Below are positions 17,337 through 26,958 of a DNA stretch of 64,000 nucleotides, in pieces. Location: contig NC_007651.1 of the NCBI RefSeq assembly GCF_000012365.1, forward strand, positions 1,798,001 through 1,862,000. The letters run 5' to 3'. The stretch's first letter is position 1. Each line of letters begins with the position of its first letter. The notes under the pieces were generated by a model that saw only the letters and a list, made by a program, of their open reading frames with translations, searched no databases and had not been told where the DNA came from. The translations under genes were made by a program, and so were the position numbers. Source of the stretch: Burkholderia thailandensis E264. Its GTDB lineage: Bacteria; Pseudomonadota; Gammaproteobacteria; Burkholderiales; Burkholderiaceae.

Positions 17337-18368
17337 TCAGCTCGCGCCTGCGCCGTGCGCCGCGGGCGATGCGGCCGGATGCCCGTTCGCGCGGCGCGCG
17401 TCGACGGTCTGCAGGATCTGCGCGGAGACGGCGATCGCGATTGCCTCGGGCGCCTTGTCGACGATGCCGGGCACGCCGATCGGGCATTGCATGCGCGCGA
17501 TCTGCCGCGGATCGATGCCGCGCGCGGCGAGCCGGTGCTCGAACTGCATCCGCTTCGTGCGCGAGCCGATCATGCCGAAGTACGCGTAGTCGCCGCGCGA
17601 GAGGATCCGGTGAGCGAGCTCGAGATCGCGGGCGTGATTGTGCGTCATCACGACGAAGTACGCACCGGGCTGCGCCTCGTCGATTGCTTCGTCGGGCGCG
17701 TCGTTCGCGTCGAGCGACAGATTGCGGATGCCCGCGAGCGTGTCGGGCGGCGGGAACTGCGCGTCGCGCTCGTCGACCCAGCGCACGTGGCACGGCAGCG
17801 TGCCGAGCACGCGCACGAGCGCCGCGCCGACGTGTCCGGCGCCGAACAGCACGACCGAGAACGCGCGCGGCGCGATCGTCTCGGTCAATAGCGGTGCGCC
17901 GCCGATGTCCCACAGCAGGCAGTCGGGGCGCGTCGCGCCCGGCTCGGGCTCGCTCAGCATCATCGTGTCGGCATCGGCGCCGAACGACACGCTGCGCACG
18001 GTCGGCGCGCCCGCCGCCGCGCGTTTCGCGAGCGACGTGACCCAGCCGAGATCGGCGATGTCGAGCCGCTCGAACGCGAGCACGACCGCGCCGCCGCAGC
18101 ACTGGCCGAGGCTCGGGCCGAGCGCGAGCCGCTCGAGCCGGCGCGCGTGCGGCGTGTGCGCGCCTTCCTTCAGCAATTGCCGCGCGATCTCGATCGCCTT
18201 CCATTCGAGATGGCCGCCGCCGATCGTGTGGCGCGCGGCGTCGCGCGTGACGAGCATCTTCGTGCCCGCGTCGCGCGGCGCGGAGCCGTCGACGTGCGCG
18301 ACCGTGACGAGAACGGCCGCGTCGCCGCGGGCGAGCAGATGCTGCAGGTCGGTGAGCCAGGTTTCCAT
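17337..18368 (-). CDS. xdhC: XdhC, molybdenum-cofactor chaperone for xanthine dehydrogenase
   Basis: A 343-residue XdhC/CoxI family protein. The N-terminal domain includes VDGSAPRDAGTKMLV and the GPSLGQCCGGAV cysteine motif that binds Moco. A Rossmann domain follows (VVLFGAGHVGAALV) with the C-terminal YFGMIGSRTKR signature. It inserts sulfurated molybdenum cofactor into xanthine dehydrogenase. A Shine-Dalgarno (AGGAGA) supports the start at 18368. The xdhA and xdhB structural genes, which often precede xdhC, are not in the ~600 bp upstream or elsewhere in this window. Confidence 0.93.
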   Translation of the reverse strand: METWLTDLQHLLARGDAAVLVTVAHVDGSAPRDAGTKMLVTRDAARHTIGGGHLEWKAIEIARQLLKEGAHTPHARRLERLALGPSLGQCCGGAVVLAFERLDIADLGWVTSLAKRAAAGAPTVRSVSFGADADTMMLSEPEPGATRPDCLLWDIGGAPLLTETIAPRAFSVVLFGAGHVGAALVRVLGTLPCHVRWVDERDAQFPPPDTLAGIRNLSLDANDAPDEAIDEAQPGAYFVVMTHNHARDLELAHRILSRGDYAYFGMIGSRTKRMQFEHRLAARGIDPRQIARMQCPIGVPGIVDKAPEAIAIAVSAQILQTVDARRANGHPAASPAAHGAGAS

Positions 18369-18974
18369 CCGGCGGTTCTCCTGATCGTGCATCAGGCCGT
18401 GACGGCCGGGCGGGCGGCGGCTGCCGCGTGAACGGTGCGCGGCGCGCGGGCGGACGCGGCTGCGCGCAGATTCGCCGCGTGCGACACGCACGTTCTTGCC
18501 TCGGACGTCCGGACGCGCGGCGAGCCGGCATGGCGCGCGCGTTCGGCTGGCTGGCGGTGTCGCGCATCGCCGCTCGGGGCGGTGCGCACGAGGCGGCGGG
18601 GCAGGCGGATGGTTGGCGTTGTCATGGCGAATCCACGGGACATTGCGGATCAGGCGCGCGTTACGCAGGGTCGAGAAGCGCCCCCTCGCGCACGTAGATC
18701 GCCATCCGGAAATGAAGATAGCACCGCAAAAAGGCGGCGGTATGGCCTGGCAATGATGCGGGCTATTCGGTGGCGATCATGATGCGCATAGGATTCGCGG
18801 GCCCGGCCGAAGTTGCCGGATGACGGGAACCTTTGCTGCGCGCGGGTCCCGGCGGGGCCGGATGCGGGCCGGCGCCGCCGATCGCGCCGGCCCGCTGGCC
18901 GCGATGCCCGGGAAAACGAGCAGCGCCGGCCGGCGGCGCGGGCGGCCGCGCAGTGTGCGACCGCGCCGGGCCGA
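18369..18974 (-). other. Intergenic region between dsbB and xdhC
   Basis: About 600 bases. An open frame at 18392-18643 (minus, 83 aa, Arg/Ala-rich) has no domain and no Shine-Dalgarno and is probably chance. The operon promoter should lie here. The segment near 18720-18780 is somewhat AT-richer, but I see no clear promoter pair. Confidence 0.4.
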
Positions 18975-19484
18975 TCAGCGCAGCCGGCCGCGGTGGCGCA
19001 GCAGGCTCGCGGCGACGGGCACCACGATCAGCGCGAACGCGATCAGCGCCCAGCCGGGCAGCAGGATGCCGAAGATCGGCGGATAGACTGTCTCGCACAG
19101 CCCGGCGACCTTGAACACGCCCGGCAGCCAGTGCGCGGGCGGCAGGCTGTCGACGACAGGCTGCAGCGCGTCGAAGCCGCAACTGAAGCCCGGGTTCAGT
19201 TGCACGTACAGGTGGCGCGCCGCGGTGCCGACGCCCGCGGCGGCCGACAGCACGATGAGCGCCTCGATCACCGCGATGCCCGCGCCGCTCGCCATGCCCG
19301 CGCCGATGAACGCGAACACCGCGATCAGCACGAAGAAATAGCGCTGGATGATGCAAAGCGGGCACGGGTCCTCGTTTTTCACGTACTGCAGATAAAGCGC
19401 GCCGGCCAGAAGCGCGAGGCATACGAGGCCGAGCAGCACGAGCAGTCGTCGTTCGCGGTGCAGCGAGAGCGTCAGGTTGTTCAT
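18975..19484 (-). CDS. dsbB: Disulfide bond formation protein B
   Basis: A 169-residue inner-membrane protein with four predicted helices. It has both redox pairs: CPLC at residues 41-44 in the first periplasmic loop and Cys102/Cys130 in the second (NPGFSCGFD and [13 protein letters not shown]). DsbB reoxidises DsbA and passes electrons to quinone. The CPLCIIQR signature is decisive. It stands alone, with the amidase gene co-oriented 100 bp upstream. Confidence 0.96.
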   Translation of the reverse strand: MNNLTLSLHRERRLLVLLGLVCLALLAGALYLQYVKNEDPCPLCIIQRYFFVLIAVFAFIGAGMASGAGIAVIEALIVLSAAAGVGTAARHLYVQLNPGFSCGFDALQPVVDSLPPAHWLPGVFKVAGLCETVYPPIFGILLPGWALIAFALIVVPVAASLLRHRGRLR

Positions 19485-19587
19485 CGAAACGGGATTCCTT
19501 CGAGCGTTCGGGAAAATGAATCGTCGGATTTTAACGCGAACGCCGCGCCGCTTTCCGACGGCGCGGCATCCGGCACGCAGGCGGCGC

Positions 19588-20964
19588 TCAGCGGATCGTC
19601 GCGAGCACCGCTTCGACCGCCTGCCCGATCGCGAGCAGCGCGTCGTCGCGATGCGGCGCGGCGGCGAGCATCAGGCCGACGGGCGCCGTGTCGCGCGGAT
19701 GGCACGGCAGCGACAGCGCGCACGCGTCGAGGAAATTGAACGCGCTCGGGTTGCGCAGCACGAGCGCGTTCGTGCGCGCGAACGCGTCGTCGTCCCGTTC
19801 GAGTTCGGCGATGCGCGGCGGCGCGATGGGCACCGTCGGCGCGACGAGCGCGTCGAAGCGCTGCCATACGGTGCGCGCCGCCTCGTCGATGAGCGCCGCG
19901 CGCGCGGCGACGAGGTCGAGGTAATCGGCGGCGCTCGCCGGCTCGCCCTTCAGGATGCGCGCGAGCACGCGCGGATCGTACGCGTCGCGGTGGCGCGCGA
20001 CGAGCGGGCGATGCCACGCGTACGCCTCGATCGAAGAAAAACCGTAGCGGTTGATGTCGGGCAGCGTGTCGAGCGGCGCGAAGCGCGCGTCCGACACGAT
20101 CGCGCCCGCCGCCTCCAGGTGCTTGAGCGCGGCGTCGAGCGATGCCGCGACGTGCGCGTCGACGCCGTCCGTCACATAGTTCGTCAGCACGCCGAGCCGC
20201 ACGCCTTCGAGCGGACGCGCGGCGCTCACGAGCGGCTCGAGGCCCGCGAGAATCCGGTCGACGAGCGCGCAGCACGCGACCGAAACGCCGATCGGGCCGA
20301 ACGAATCGAGCGTCGTCGACAGTGGCACGCCGCCTTGCTTCGGAATCCGGCTCGCTGTCGGCTTGAAGCCCGTCAGCCCGCAGAACGCGGCGGGAATCCG
20401 GATCGAGCCGCCCGTGTCGGTCGCGAGCGCGACGGCCGCCATGCCGTGCGCAACCGATGCGGCCGCGCCCGACGACGAGCCGCCCGCGATCCGCTCGTCG
20501 CCCGGCACGCCGCGCCGGTACGGCGAGCGCGGCGTGCCGTAGTGCGGATTGAGGCCCAGGCCGGAGAATGCGAACTCGCTCATGTTCGTGCGGCCGACGA
20601 GCACGGCGCCCGCGCGCTTCAGGCGGGCGACGGCGATCGCGTCGGCCGCCGCAGGGGGCGCGTCGGCGAGCACGCGGGAGCCCGCGCGCGTGACCTGGCC
20701 CGCGACGTCGAACAGATCCTTCACCGACACCGGAATGCCCGCGAGCGGCGACAGCACGGTGCCCGCCGCGCGCAGGCGGTCGTGCGCGTCGGCGGCCGCG
20801 CGCGCGCCTTGCGCGTCGATCTCGGTGAACGCGAGCGCGCCTTGTCCCGCCGGATCGGCGGCGCGTTCGAGCGCGGCTTCGACGAGCGAGCGGCTCGTCG
20901 TCGCGCCGGCGGCGAGATCGGCGGCGAGCCGGGCGAGCGGCGGGAAGGGAGCGAAAGTGGTCAT
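19588..20964 (-). CDS. Amidase signature family hydrolase
   Basis: A 458-residue amidase. The Ser-cisSer-Lys triad is visible: Lys in [12 protein letters not shown], the Gly/Ser loop [16 protein letters not shown], and the nucleophile region [23 protein letters not shown]. Members hydrolyse diverse amides; relatives include GatA and AtzF-type enzymes. No gatB or gatC is adjacent, so tRNA amidotransferase function is unlikely. Substrate is unknown. The start at 20964 ([20 protein letters not shown]) is preferred over an upstream ATG at 21018 within GC-rich non-coding-looking sequence. Confidence 0.9.
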   Translation of the reverse strand: MTTFAPFPPLARLAADLAAGATTSRSLVEAALERAADPAGQGALAFTEIDAQGARAAADAHDRLRAAGTVLSPLAGIPVSVKDLFDVAGQVTRAGSRVLADAPPAAADAIAVARLKRAGAVLVGRTNMSEFAFSGLGLNPHYGTPRSPYRRGVPGDERIAGGSSSGAAASVAHGMAAVALATDTGGSIRIPAAFCGLTGFKPTASRIPKQGGVPLSTTLDSFGPIGVSVACCALVDRILAGLEPLVSAARPLEGVRLGVLTNYVTDGVDAHVAASLDAALKHLEAAGAIVSDARFAPLDTLPDINRYGFSSIEAYAWHRPLVARHRDAYDPRVLARILKGEPASAADYLDLVAARAALIDEAARTVWQRFDALVAPTVPIAPPRIAELERDDDAFARTNALVLRNPSAFNFLDACALSLPCHPRDTAPVGLMLAAAPHRDDALLAIGQAVEAVLATIR

Positions 20965-21588
20965 GGCGGTATCAGGCTCGATCGGGTTGCCGAAGCGCCG
21001 TGCGACGCGGCCCGGCACGGTTCGGCGCTTCGTGAAGCGAAGCCGCGCGGCGGCGGGCAGCGCTCGGGTTCGCGCATTGTAGAACAGCGGTGCGCCGCGG
21101 GGGGGCGAGGCGGTACGCGTCGCACGCCGCTTCGAACGCGCGGCTGCGCGCCGGACGGCGCATGGCCGCGCGGGCGGGAGTGGGGGCGAGCGGGGCGTGC
21201 CGGTGCGCTGCGGCGCGATGCGTGAAAACGATGAGCGTCATGCTTGCTTACCGCCGTGCTCGATATCGCGCCGGGTTGCCGTTTCGTGCGCGGCCGTTCG
21301 CGCGCACGACCTGCCGGAGCGGCGCCGCGCGATGCCGAGGACGAAACCGCGGCGACGATGCGCTCGCGTGGCGCACATTGCCGCGCCGCCGCCATCGCGA
21401 GGCCGCCGCACTTCGATTCGTACGTCGAATCGTGCGCATCGTTGCGCGATTGCAACGTATATCGGCGTGAATTCGCGACAGTGTTGCAACAATATTGACG
21501 AAATTCTGTCGGTTTGCCGCCGATCGTGTACTGAAGCATAATGAATTCTTGTTGATTCTCCGCGTGACCGACGCGCCAGACCTTCGTC
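20965..21588 (+). other. Divergent intergenic region upstream of the PuuD-like gene
   Basis: About 620 bases with no convincing gene. The first 400 are GC-rich and featureless. The last ~150 become AT-rich and carry two nearby dyads: GTTGC-N6-GCAAC at 21441-21456 and the perfect palindrome TGTTGCAACA at 21482-21491. Both share the TTGC/GCAA half-site and lie just upstream of a likely promoter, so they are candidate operator sites. Confidence 0.45.
21514..21542 (+). promoter_or_regulatory. Likely sigma-70 promoter of the PuuD-like gene
   Basis: TTGCCG (21514-21519) and CATAAT (21537-21542) with 17-base spacing lie 46 bp before the ATG at 21589, directly downstream of the TTGCAA-containing dyads. 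Confidence 0.45.
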
Positions 21589-22923
21589 ATGAGCGAAAAC
21601 ACGTCCGCAAGAACCGATCAGCCCGGTTCTTCCTCCTCTGCTTCCGCAGCGACACCTTCCGGCCCCGCTGCTCCGGCTTCCTTGCCTTCCGTCTCCGACA
21701 AACCGCCCGCGGGCGCGACCGTTCACGTCGGCGCGTTCGCCGCGCAGATCGCGGCCGCGCAGGACATCGGCGACCCTGGCTCGGCGCCGACAGGCACGAT
21801 CGCCGAGCCCGGCGCACCCGGCGTTGCGGCGGCCCCGGCTGCGGCCATGCCGGGCGCAGCCGGCGCAACCACGTCCGGCGCGTCTGCCGCTGCCTCGGGC
21901 GCGGCGAGCGCAGGCGCATCGGCGCCGGGCGCCGCCAGTTCCGCCGCGCGCTCGAAAGCCGGCTCCCCGCCGCCGGGCTTCGGCGCGCAACCCGATTTCG
22001 AGACGTCGCGCCCGCCGCCCGCGAGCGCGGCCGCACCTGCGCCGCCCGCATACCTGAAACAGAGCGACACGCCGTGGTCGGTGTTCGGCCGGATCATCGC
22101 GGCGCGCGCGCGGCGGCTCTTCGACCGAGCCGGCCAGCGGATCACGCAGCGCACGCTGCGCATCGGCGTGTCGGCGCGCATCTTCCATCCGGAGCCCGGC
22201 GCGCCGGGGCTGCGCGGCAAGACGCTGCAGTATCTGGAGGAATCGATCGCGCACTGGGTGATGTCGCGCGACGTGCTCGTGTTCATGATCCCGACGGTCG
22301 GCCATCAGGGGATGCTGCATCCGAGCAACATCCGGCTGCGCGACTATGCGAAGCATCTCGACGGCCTGTTGCTGCAAGGCGGCGCCGACGTCTCGCCGCA
22401 GACCTATGCGGCGACCGACGCGCGTCCCGAATGGCCCGGCGACCGCGTGCGCGACATGTACGAGCTCGAACTGCTGCACGAGTTCATCGAGTCGGGCAAG
22501 CCGGTGCTCGGCGTGTGCCGCGGGTGCCAGCTCATCAACGTCGCGTTCGGCGGCTCGCTCTATCAGGACATCGCGACCGACGTGCCGACCGCGGGCGCGC
22601 ACGTGAGCGAACACTACGACCAGCACCGGCATTCGATTCGCTTTCCTGACGGCTCGACGCTCGCGAACATGTTCCCCGGCCGCCGCGAGGCGATCGTCAA
22701 CTCGATTCACCATCAGGCGATTCGCGACATCGGCCGCGATCTGAACATCGAGGCCGTGTCGGCGGAAGACGGGATCATCGAGGGGATTCGCTATCGCCGC
22801 GCGCCGTTCGTCGTCGGCGTGCAATGGCATCCGGAGTTCCATCGCGCGGGCGGCCCGGAGCTGCTCGACTGCACGCCGCTTCTCGATACGTTCCTGCGCG
22901 CGGCGCGCGAGACGCGGCTGTAG
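21589..22923 (+). CDS. PuuD-like gamma-glutamyl-GABA hydrolase with long N-terminal extension
   Basis: A 444-residue class I glutamine amidotransferase-like hydrolase. The catalytic domain starts near residue 188 (TLRIGVSARIFHP) and has nucleophile Cys310 in GVCRGCQLIN and the His414/Glu416 pair in GVQWHPEF, with the LLQGGADVSP loop. This matches gamma-glutamyl-gamma-aminobutyrate hydrolase (PuuD) of putrescine breakdown. Residues 1-155 are low-complexity Ala/Pro/Ser/Gly and probably disordered, well beyond the usual ~250-residue family length. No other puu genes are adjacent. Substrate is inferred from family only. Confidence 0.85.
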   Translation: MSENTSARTDQPGSSSSASAATPSGPAAPASLPSVSDKPPAGATVHVGAFAAQIAAAQDIGDPGSAPTGTIAEPGAPGVAAAPAAAMPGAAGATTSGASAAASGAASAGASAPGAASSAARSKAGSPPPGFGAQPDFETSRPPPASAAAPAPPAYLKQSDTPWSVFGRIIAARARRLFDRAGQRITQRTLRIGVSARIFHPEPGAPGLRGKTLQYLEESIAHWVMSRDVLVFMIPTVGHQGMLHPSNIRLRDYAKHLDGLLLQGGADVSPQTYAATDARPEWPGDRVRDMYELELLHEFIESGKPVLGVCRGCQLINVAFGGSLYQDIATDVPTAGAHVSEHYDQHRHSIRFPDGSTLANMFPGRREAIVNSIHHQAIRDIGRDLNIEAVSAEDGIIEGIRYRRAPFVVGVQWHPEFHRAGGPELLDCTPLLDTFLRAARETRL

Positions 22924-22963
22924 CCGGCGCGAGACGCGGTTTCCACGCAAGCAGGAAAGCGGC

Positions 22964-22985
22964 GGGCCGCACTTCGGTGCGGCCC
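22964..22985 (+). terminator. Probable terminator after the PuuD-like gene
   Basis: A 9-bp perfect GC stem (22964-22972 with 22977-22985) closed by a stable TTCG tetraloop. The following T run is weak. The remaining 22986-23332 up to the symporter gene shows nothing firm. Confidence 0.55.
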
Positions 22986-23332
22986 GTCGTTCGTTCGGCA
23001 TCCGGAGCATCGGCCGGACGATCGTGCGATCGCTCGGCGCGACGCCGCTTCGTTCGCACGCCTGCGCGGAAGAGGGCGCGCAAAAAGGGGGGCAAAAGGC
23101 ATCTCAAAGGACTTGATAAGAAGACTCGACAAGAAATGTTTCAGATACCTTTCGGGCTGCTTCGCAAGCGACGCTTTGACGCATCTCGCCATCGTTCGCA
23201 GTAAGATGGCGGACGCCGCGCAGCGCATCATCGATCTGCGCGGCCCCCGGCCGCGCCGGGGAAAGAAGCACGATGTGATACGCGCCGCGCGCCGCCTGCC
23301 GGTGGCCGCGGCGCAGCCTTATCGAGAGAGAC

Positions 23333-24628
23333 ATGTCTACCGCGTCCCCCGCAATTCAGCAGGAATCCAAGGCCAGGACCGTGTTCCGCGTCGTCAGCGG
23401 CAACTTCCTGGAGATGTACGACTTCATGGTCTACGGCTACTACGCGTCCGCGATCGCCAAGACCTACTTCCCGAGCGGCAACGCGTTTGCGTCGCTGATG
23501 CTGTCACTGTCCGTGTTCGGCGCGGGCTTCCTGATGCGCCCCGTCGGCGCGATCGTGCTCGGCGCGTACATCGATCATCATGGCCGCCGCAAGGGCCTCA
23601 TCCTGACGCTCGCGCTGATGGCGCTCGGCACGCTGACGGTCGCCACGATTCCGGGCTATGCGACGATCGGCGTGCTCGCGCCGATTCTCGTGCTGCTCGG
23701 CCGCCTGCTGCAAGGTTTCTCGGCGGGTGTCGAGCTGGGCGGCGTGTCGGTGTACCTGTCCGAGATCGCGACGAAGGGTAACAAGGGCTTCTACACGTCG
23801 TGGCAGTCGGGCAGCCAGCAGGTGGCGGTCGTGTTCGCCGCGTTCGTCGGCGTGCTGCTGAACCGCGCGCTGCCCGTCGAGCAGATGACGTCGTGGGGCT
23901 GGCGCATTCCGTTCCTGATCGGCTGCCTGATCGTGCCGTTCCTGTTCCTGATCCGCCGCTCGCTGAAGGAGACCGACGAGTTTCTCGCGAAGCGCCACCG
24001 TCCGAGCATGGGCGAGATCATGAAGTCGATGCTCGAAAACTGGGGCGTCGTGCTCGCCGGCATGGGGATGGTCATCATGACGACCGTGTCGTTCTACATG
24101 ATCACCGCGTACACGCCGACTTTCGGCAAGGAAGTGCTGCACCTGTCGGCGATCGACGCGCTCGTCGTGACCGTCTGTGTCGGGCTGTCGAACCTGATCT
24201 GGCTGCCGCTGTCGGGCGCGCTGTCCGACCGGATCGGCCGGCGCCCCGTGCTGATCGCGTTCACGGCGCTCACGATCCTCACCGCGTATCCGGCGATGCA
24301 GTGGCTTGTCGGTTCGCCGTCGTTCCTGCGGCTGCTGACCGTCGAACTGTGGCTGTCGTTCCTGTACGGCTCGTACAACGGCGCGATGGTCGTCGCGCTG
24401 ACCGAGGTGATGCCGGCAGACGTGCGCACCGCAGGCTTCTCGCTCGCGTACAGCCTCGCGACGACGATCGGCGGCTTCACGCCGGCGATCTCGACGCTGC
24501 TGATCCACGAGAGCGGCAACAAGGCGGCGCCGGGGCTCTGGCTCGGCCTTGCCGCGATCTGCGGACTGATCGCGACGCTCGTGCTGTACCGGTCGCCGCA
24601 AGCGCGCAATCAGTACAAGACGACTTGA
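23333..24628 (+). CDS. MFS metabolite:H+ symporter (citrate/tricarballylate type)
   Basis: A 431-residue, 12-helix major facilitator of the metabolite:H+ symporter (MHS) subfamily. Signatures are the N-terminal [16 protein letters not shown], the loop 2-3 motif [13 protein letters not shown], the helix 4-5 segment [15 protein letters not shown], and the mid-protein loop repeat [13 protein letters not shown]. These fit citrate/tricarballylate carriers (CitA/TcuC). The substrate is likely a di- or tricarboxylate. A Shine-Dalgarno GAGAGA precedes the ATG and a terminator follows, so it is a single-gene unit. Confidence 0.88.
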   Translation: MSTASPAIQQESKARTVFRVVSGNFLEMYDFMVYGYYASAIAKTYFPSGNAFASLMLSLSVFGAGFLMRPVGAIVLGAYIDHHGRRKGLILTLALMALGTLTVATIPGYATIGVLAPILVLLGRLLQGFSAGVELGGVSVYLSEIATKGNKGFYTSWQSGSQQVAVVFAAFVGVLLNRALPVEQMTSWGWRIPFLIGCLIVPFLFLIRRSLKETDEFLAKRHRPSMGEIMKSMLENWGVVLAGMGMVIMTTVSFYMITAYTPTFGKEVLHLSAIDALVVTVCVGLSNLIWLPLSGALSDRIGRRPVLIAFTALTILTAYPAMQWLVGSPSFLRLLTVELWLSFLYGSYNGAMVVALTEVMPADVRTAGFSLAYSLATTIGGFTPAISTLLIHESGNKAAPGLWLGLAAICGLIATLVLYRSPQARNQYKTT

Positions 24629-24674
24629 GCGGACGGGCGGCCTGCTGCGAACGGGCCGTCGACGGCGAATCGGG

Positions 24675-24702
24675 AAACGGAGCGCGCCGCGCTCCGTTTT
24701 TT
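24675..24702 (+). terminator. Rho-independent terminator after the symporter
   Basis: Stem ACGGAGCGC/GCGCTCCGT (24677-24685 with 24689-24697) with a 3-base loop and a run of six T's. Confidence 0.85.
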
Positions 24703-24803
24703 GTTTGAGCGAAGCGTTGGCGCGGCGCGCGGCGAAGACGCGGGCGGCAAGTCCGGAGTCGTGATGGCGCGCGATCGCGGTATCGATGAATCGACCATGT
24801 TGC

Positions 24804-24859
24804 GGCTCGAAGGCTCGAAGGCTCGAAGGCTCGAAGGCTCGAAGGCCCGAAGGCCCGAA
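24804..24859. repeat. Octanucleotide tandem repeat (VNTR), seven copies
   Basis: Five copies of GGCTCGAA followed by two variant copies GGCCCGAA, then a partial unit. The array lies in the 346-bp convergent gap between the symporter terminator and the TPR gene (24629-24974), outside any credible gene. Short arrays of this kind vary in copy number between strains of the pseudomallei group. Confidence 0.9.
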
Positions 24860-24974
24860 GGCGAGACCGACCGTGAGCGCCGCCGAAAGGGGCGCGTCGC
24901 ACGAGCGACGATTCGCAGGCGGACGCGAAGCTCAATAGACCGAAGCAAGCGCGCACGAATGCGCGCGCGAGCCG

Positions 24975-26819
24975 TCATCCGCGCGCGATCTCGCTCGCGA
25001 CGGTTTCGACCACCTCGTCCCAACGCCCCGGCTCCGACTGCCGGACGAGTCGCGCGCGCGGATACCACGGGCTGTCGTCACCCGTGCTCCAGCGCCAGTC
25101 GGCGGCGACGGGCAGCATCAGCCACAGCGGCTTGCCGAGCGCGCCCGCGAGGTGGGCGACCGCCGTGTCGATCGAGACGACGCCGTCGAGCCGATCGACG
25201 AGCGCGGCTGTCGCCGCGAAATCGGTCAGGCCGTCGAGCCGGTGGATGCGCGCCGCATCCGGATGCGCGTCGAGCGCCGCCCGGTCGGTGTCCGACAGCA
25301 TCGGCTGCAGCACGATCCAGTCGATGCCGGCGAGCGCGAAGAGCGGCGCGAGCGCATCGAGCGGCAACGCTCGATTCTCCTGCACCTGCGCGCTGCCCGA
25401 CCATGCGATGCCGAACTTGCGCTTCGCCTGTCCGCCCAGCGAGCCGCGAAAGCGGCGGCGCGCGGCGTCGGGCACGTCGAGATACGGCGTGCGGGACGGG
25501 ATCGCATCGTATGCGAGGCCGAGCGCGAACGGCAGGCTCAAGAGCGGGCAGACGAGATCGGCGGCGGGCGTCTGCGCCGCATCGGCCGGCACGACGCTCA
25601 CGCGCCAGCGCGCGGCCATCGGCTCGACGAGCGGCAACAGCGCCGGCTGGACCTGCAGGACCAGCCGCGCGCAGCGCTCGCGCGCGAGCGGCACGAGCCG
25701 CACGAACTGCAGCGTGTCGCCGAAGCCTTGCTCGGCGAGCACGAGCAGCGTGCGGCCCGCGATCGGCTCGCCTTGCCAGCGCGGCAGCGGCCCGAGCGGC
25801 GCCGCGCCCGGCAGCGCATGCCGCGCTTCGTACGCGGGCAGGCCGCGCGCGAAGTCGCGCAGGGTGAGCAGCGTGACCGCGCGGTGCATTTGCGCGAGCG
25901 CGTGCGACGGATCGAGCCGCAGCGCCTGATCGAACGCGCGCAGCGCCATCTCGTGCGCGCCGAGCGCGTGATGCGCGGTGCCGAGGTTGAGCCATGCGAG
26001 CACGAACGACGGATCGAGCCCGACCGCGCGCTCGTAATGCGGCAGCGCGTCGCGATGGCGGCCGAGCGCCGCGAGCGCGTTCGCGAGCCCGAACAGCGCG
26101 AGCGGAAAGCGCGGCTGCAGCGCGAGCGCGGATTCGAATGCGCTGAGCGCCTGCGCATGCCGGCCGACCGCATCGAGCGCGTTGCCGAGATTGAAATGCG
26201 CGGCGACGAAGCGCGGCTCGGCGGCGAGCGCCGCGCGAAAATGCGCGATCGCTTCTTCAGTGTCGCCAAGCGCGGCGAGCGCCATGCCGAGGTTGTTGTG
26301 CGCACCCGCGTGGCCGGGGCGCAGTTCGAGCGCGCGGCGAAACGCCGCAAGCGCGTCGCCGTGCCGGCCGAGCGCATTGAGCGCGTTGCCGAGATTGTTG
26401 TGGATCGACGCGTCGCCGGGCGCGAGCGCGAGCGCGCGCTGAAACGCGTCGACCGCGTCGTCGTGCCGCTCCTGCGCCGCATATGCGTTGCCGAGGTTGT
26501 AATGCGCGAGCGGAAACTCCGGCGCGAGCGTGAGCGCGTTGCGAAAGCGCTCGATCGCGTCGTCGAGGCGGCCGAGCGCCTTGAACGCGTTGCCGAGGTT
26601 CAGTTGCAGCGCAGCGTCGTTCGGACGCAACTCGACCGCGCGGCCGACGAGATCGGCCGCTTCTTCGTGCCGGCCCTGCTGATGGCGCAGCACGCCGAAC
26701 AGGTGCAGCGCGTCGGCATTGGCGGGATTGGTGGCGAGCGCCGCCCGGTAGCCGTGCTCGGCATCGTCGAGCCGGCCTGCGCGGTGCGCGGCGAACGCGC
26801 GGTCGAAAGCGGATTCCAT
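24975..26819 (-). CDS. TPR protein with C-terminal glycosyltransferase-like domain
   Basis: A 614-residue protein. Residues ~1-340 are about ten tetratricopeptide repeats of the N-L-G-x-A-x-x-x-x-G-R type (LNLGNAFKALGRLDDAIERFRNAL and successors), nearly identical unit to unit. Residues ~350-614 form a GT-B-like half resembling GT9/GT41 transferases (GRTLLVLAEQGFGDTLQFVRL, KFGIAWSGS, VVSIDTAVAHLAGALGKPLWLMLP). The family is usually annotated as TPR-containing glycosyltransferase; acceptor and donor are unknown. No signal peptide is seen. The start at 26819 (MESAFDRAFAAHRAGRLDDAE) begins the first TPR helix. Confidence 0.88.
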   Translation of the reverse strand: MESAFDRAFAAHRAGRLDDAEHGYRAALATNPANADALHLFGVLRHQQGRHEEAADLVGRAVELRPNDAALQLNLGNAFKALGRLDDAIERFRNALTLAPEFPLAHYNLGNAYAAQERHDDAVDAFQRALALAPGDASIHNNLGNALNALGRHGDALAAFRRALELRPGHAGAHNNLGMALAALGDTEEAIAHFRAALAAEPRFVAAHFNLGNALDAVGRHAQALSAFESALALQPRFPLALFGLANALAALGRHRDALPHYERAVGLDPSFVLAWLNLGTAHHALGAHEMALRAFDQALRLDPSHALAQMHRAVTLLTLRDFARGLPAYEARHALPGAAPLGPLPRWQGEPIAGRTLLVLAEQGFGDTLQFVRLVPLARERCARLVLQVQPALLPLVEPMAARWRVSVVPADAAQTPAADLVCPLLSLPFALGLAYDAIPSRTPYLDVPDAARRRFRGSLGGQAKRKFGIAWSGSAQVQENRALPLDALAPLFALAGIDWIVLQPMLSDTDRAALDAHPDAARIHRLDGLTDFAATAALVDRLDGVVSIDTAVAHLAGALGKPLWLMLPVAADWRWSTGDDSPWYPRARLVRQSEPGRWDEVVETVASEIARG

Positions 26820-26958
26820 GACGCGGGACAAACGGGAAACCCTGCATTTTCCCATACCTCGAACCGCGCCGGCCGAATCGACCGAGGCGGCCCGCCCGCT
26901 ATGGATGCGGCGCGGCGGCGGGCGTAGACTGCGGGTGTTGCGTATCGACGAGGTCCTT

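Noticed and set aside
24701..25867. 388-codon plus-strand frame crossing the VNTR
   Set aside because: It is antisense to the TPR gene and Arg-rich; the apparent coding repeat is the octanucleotide array.
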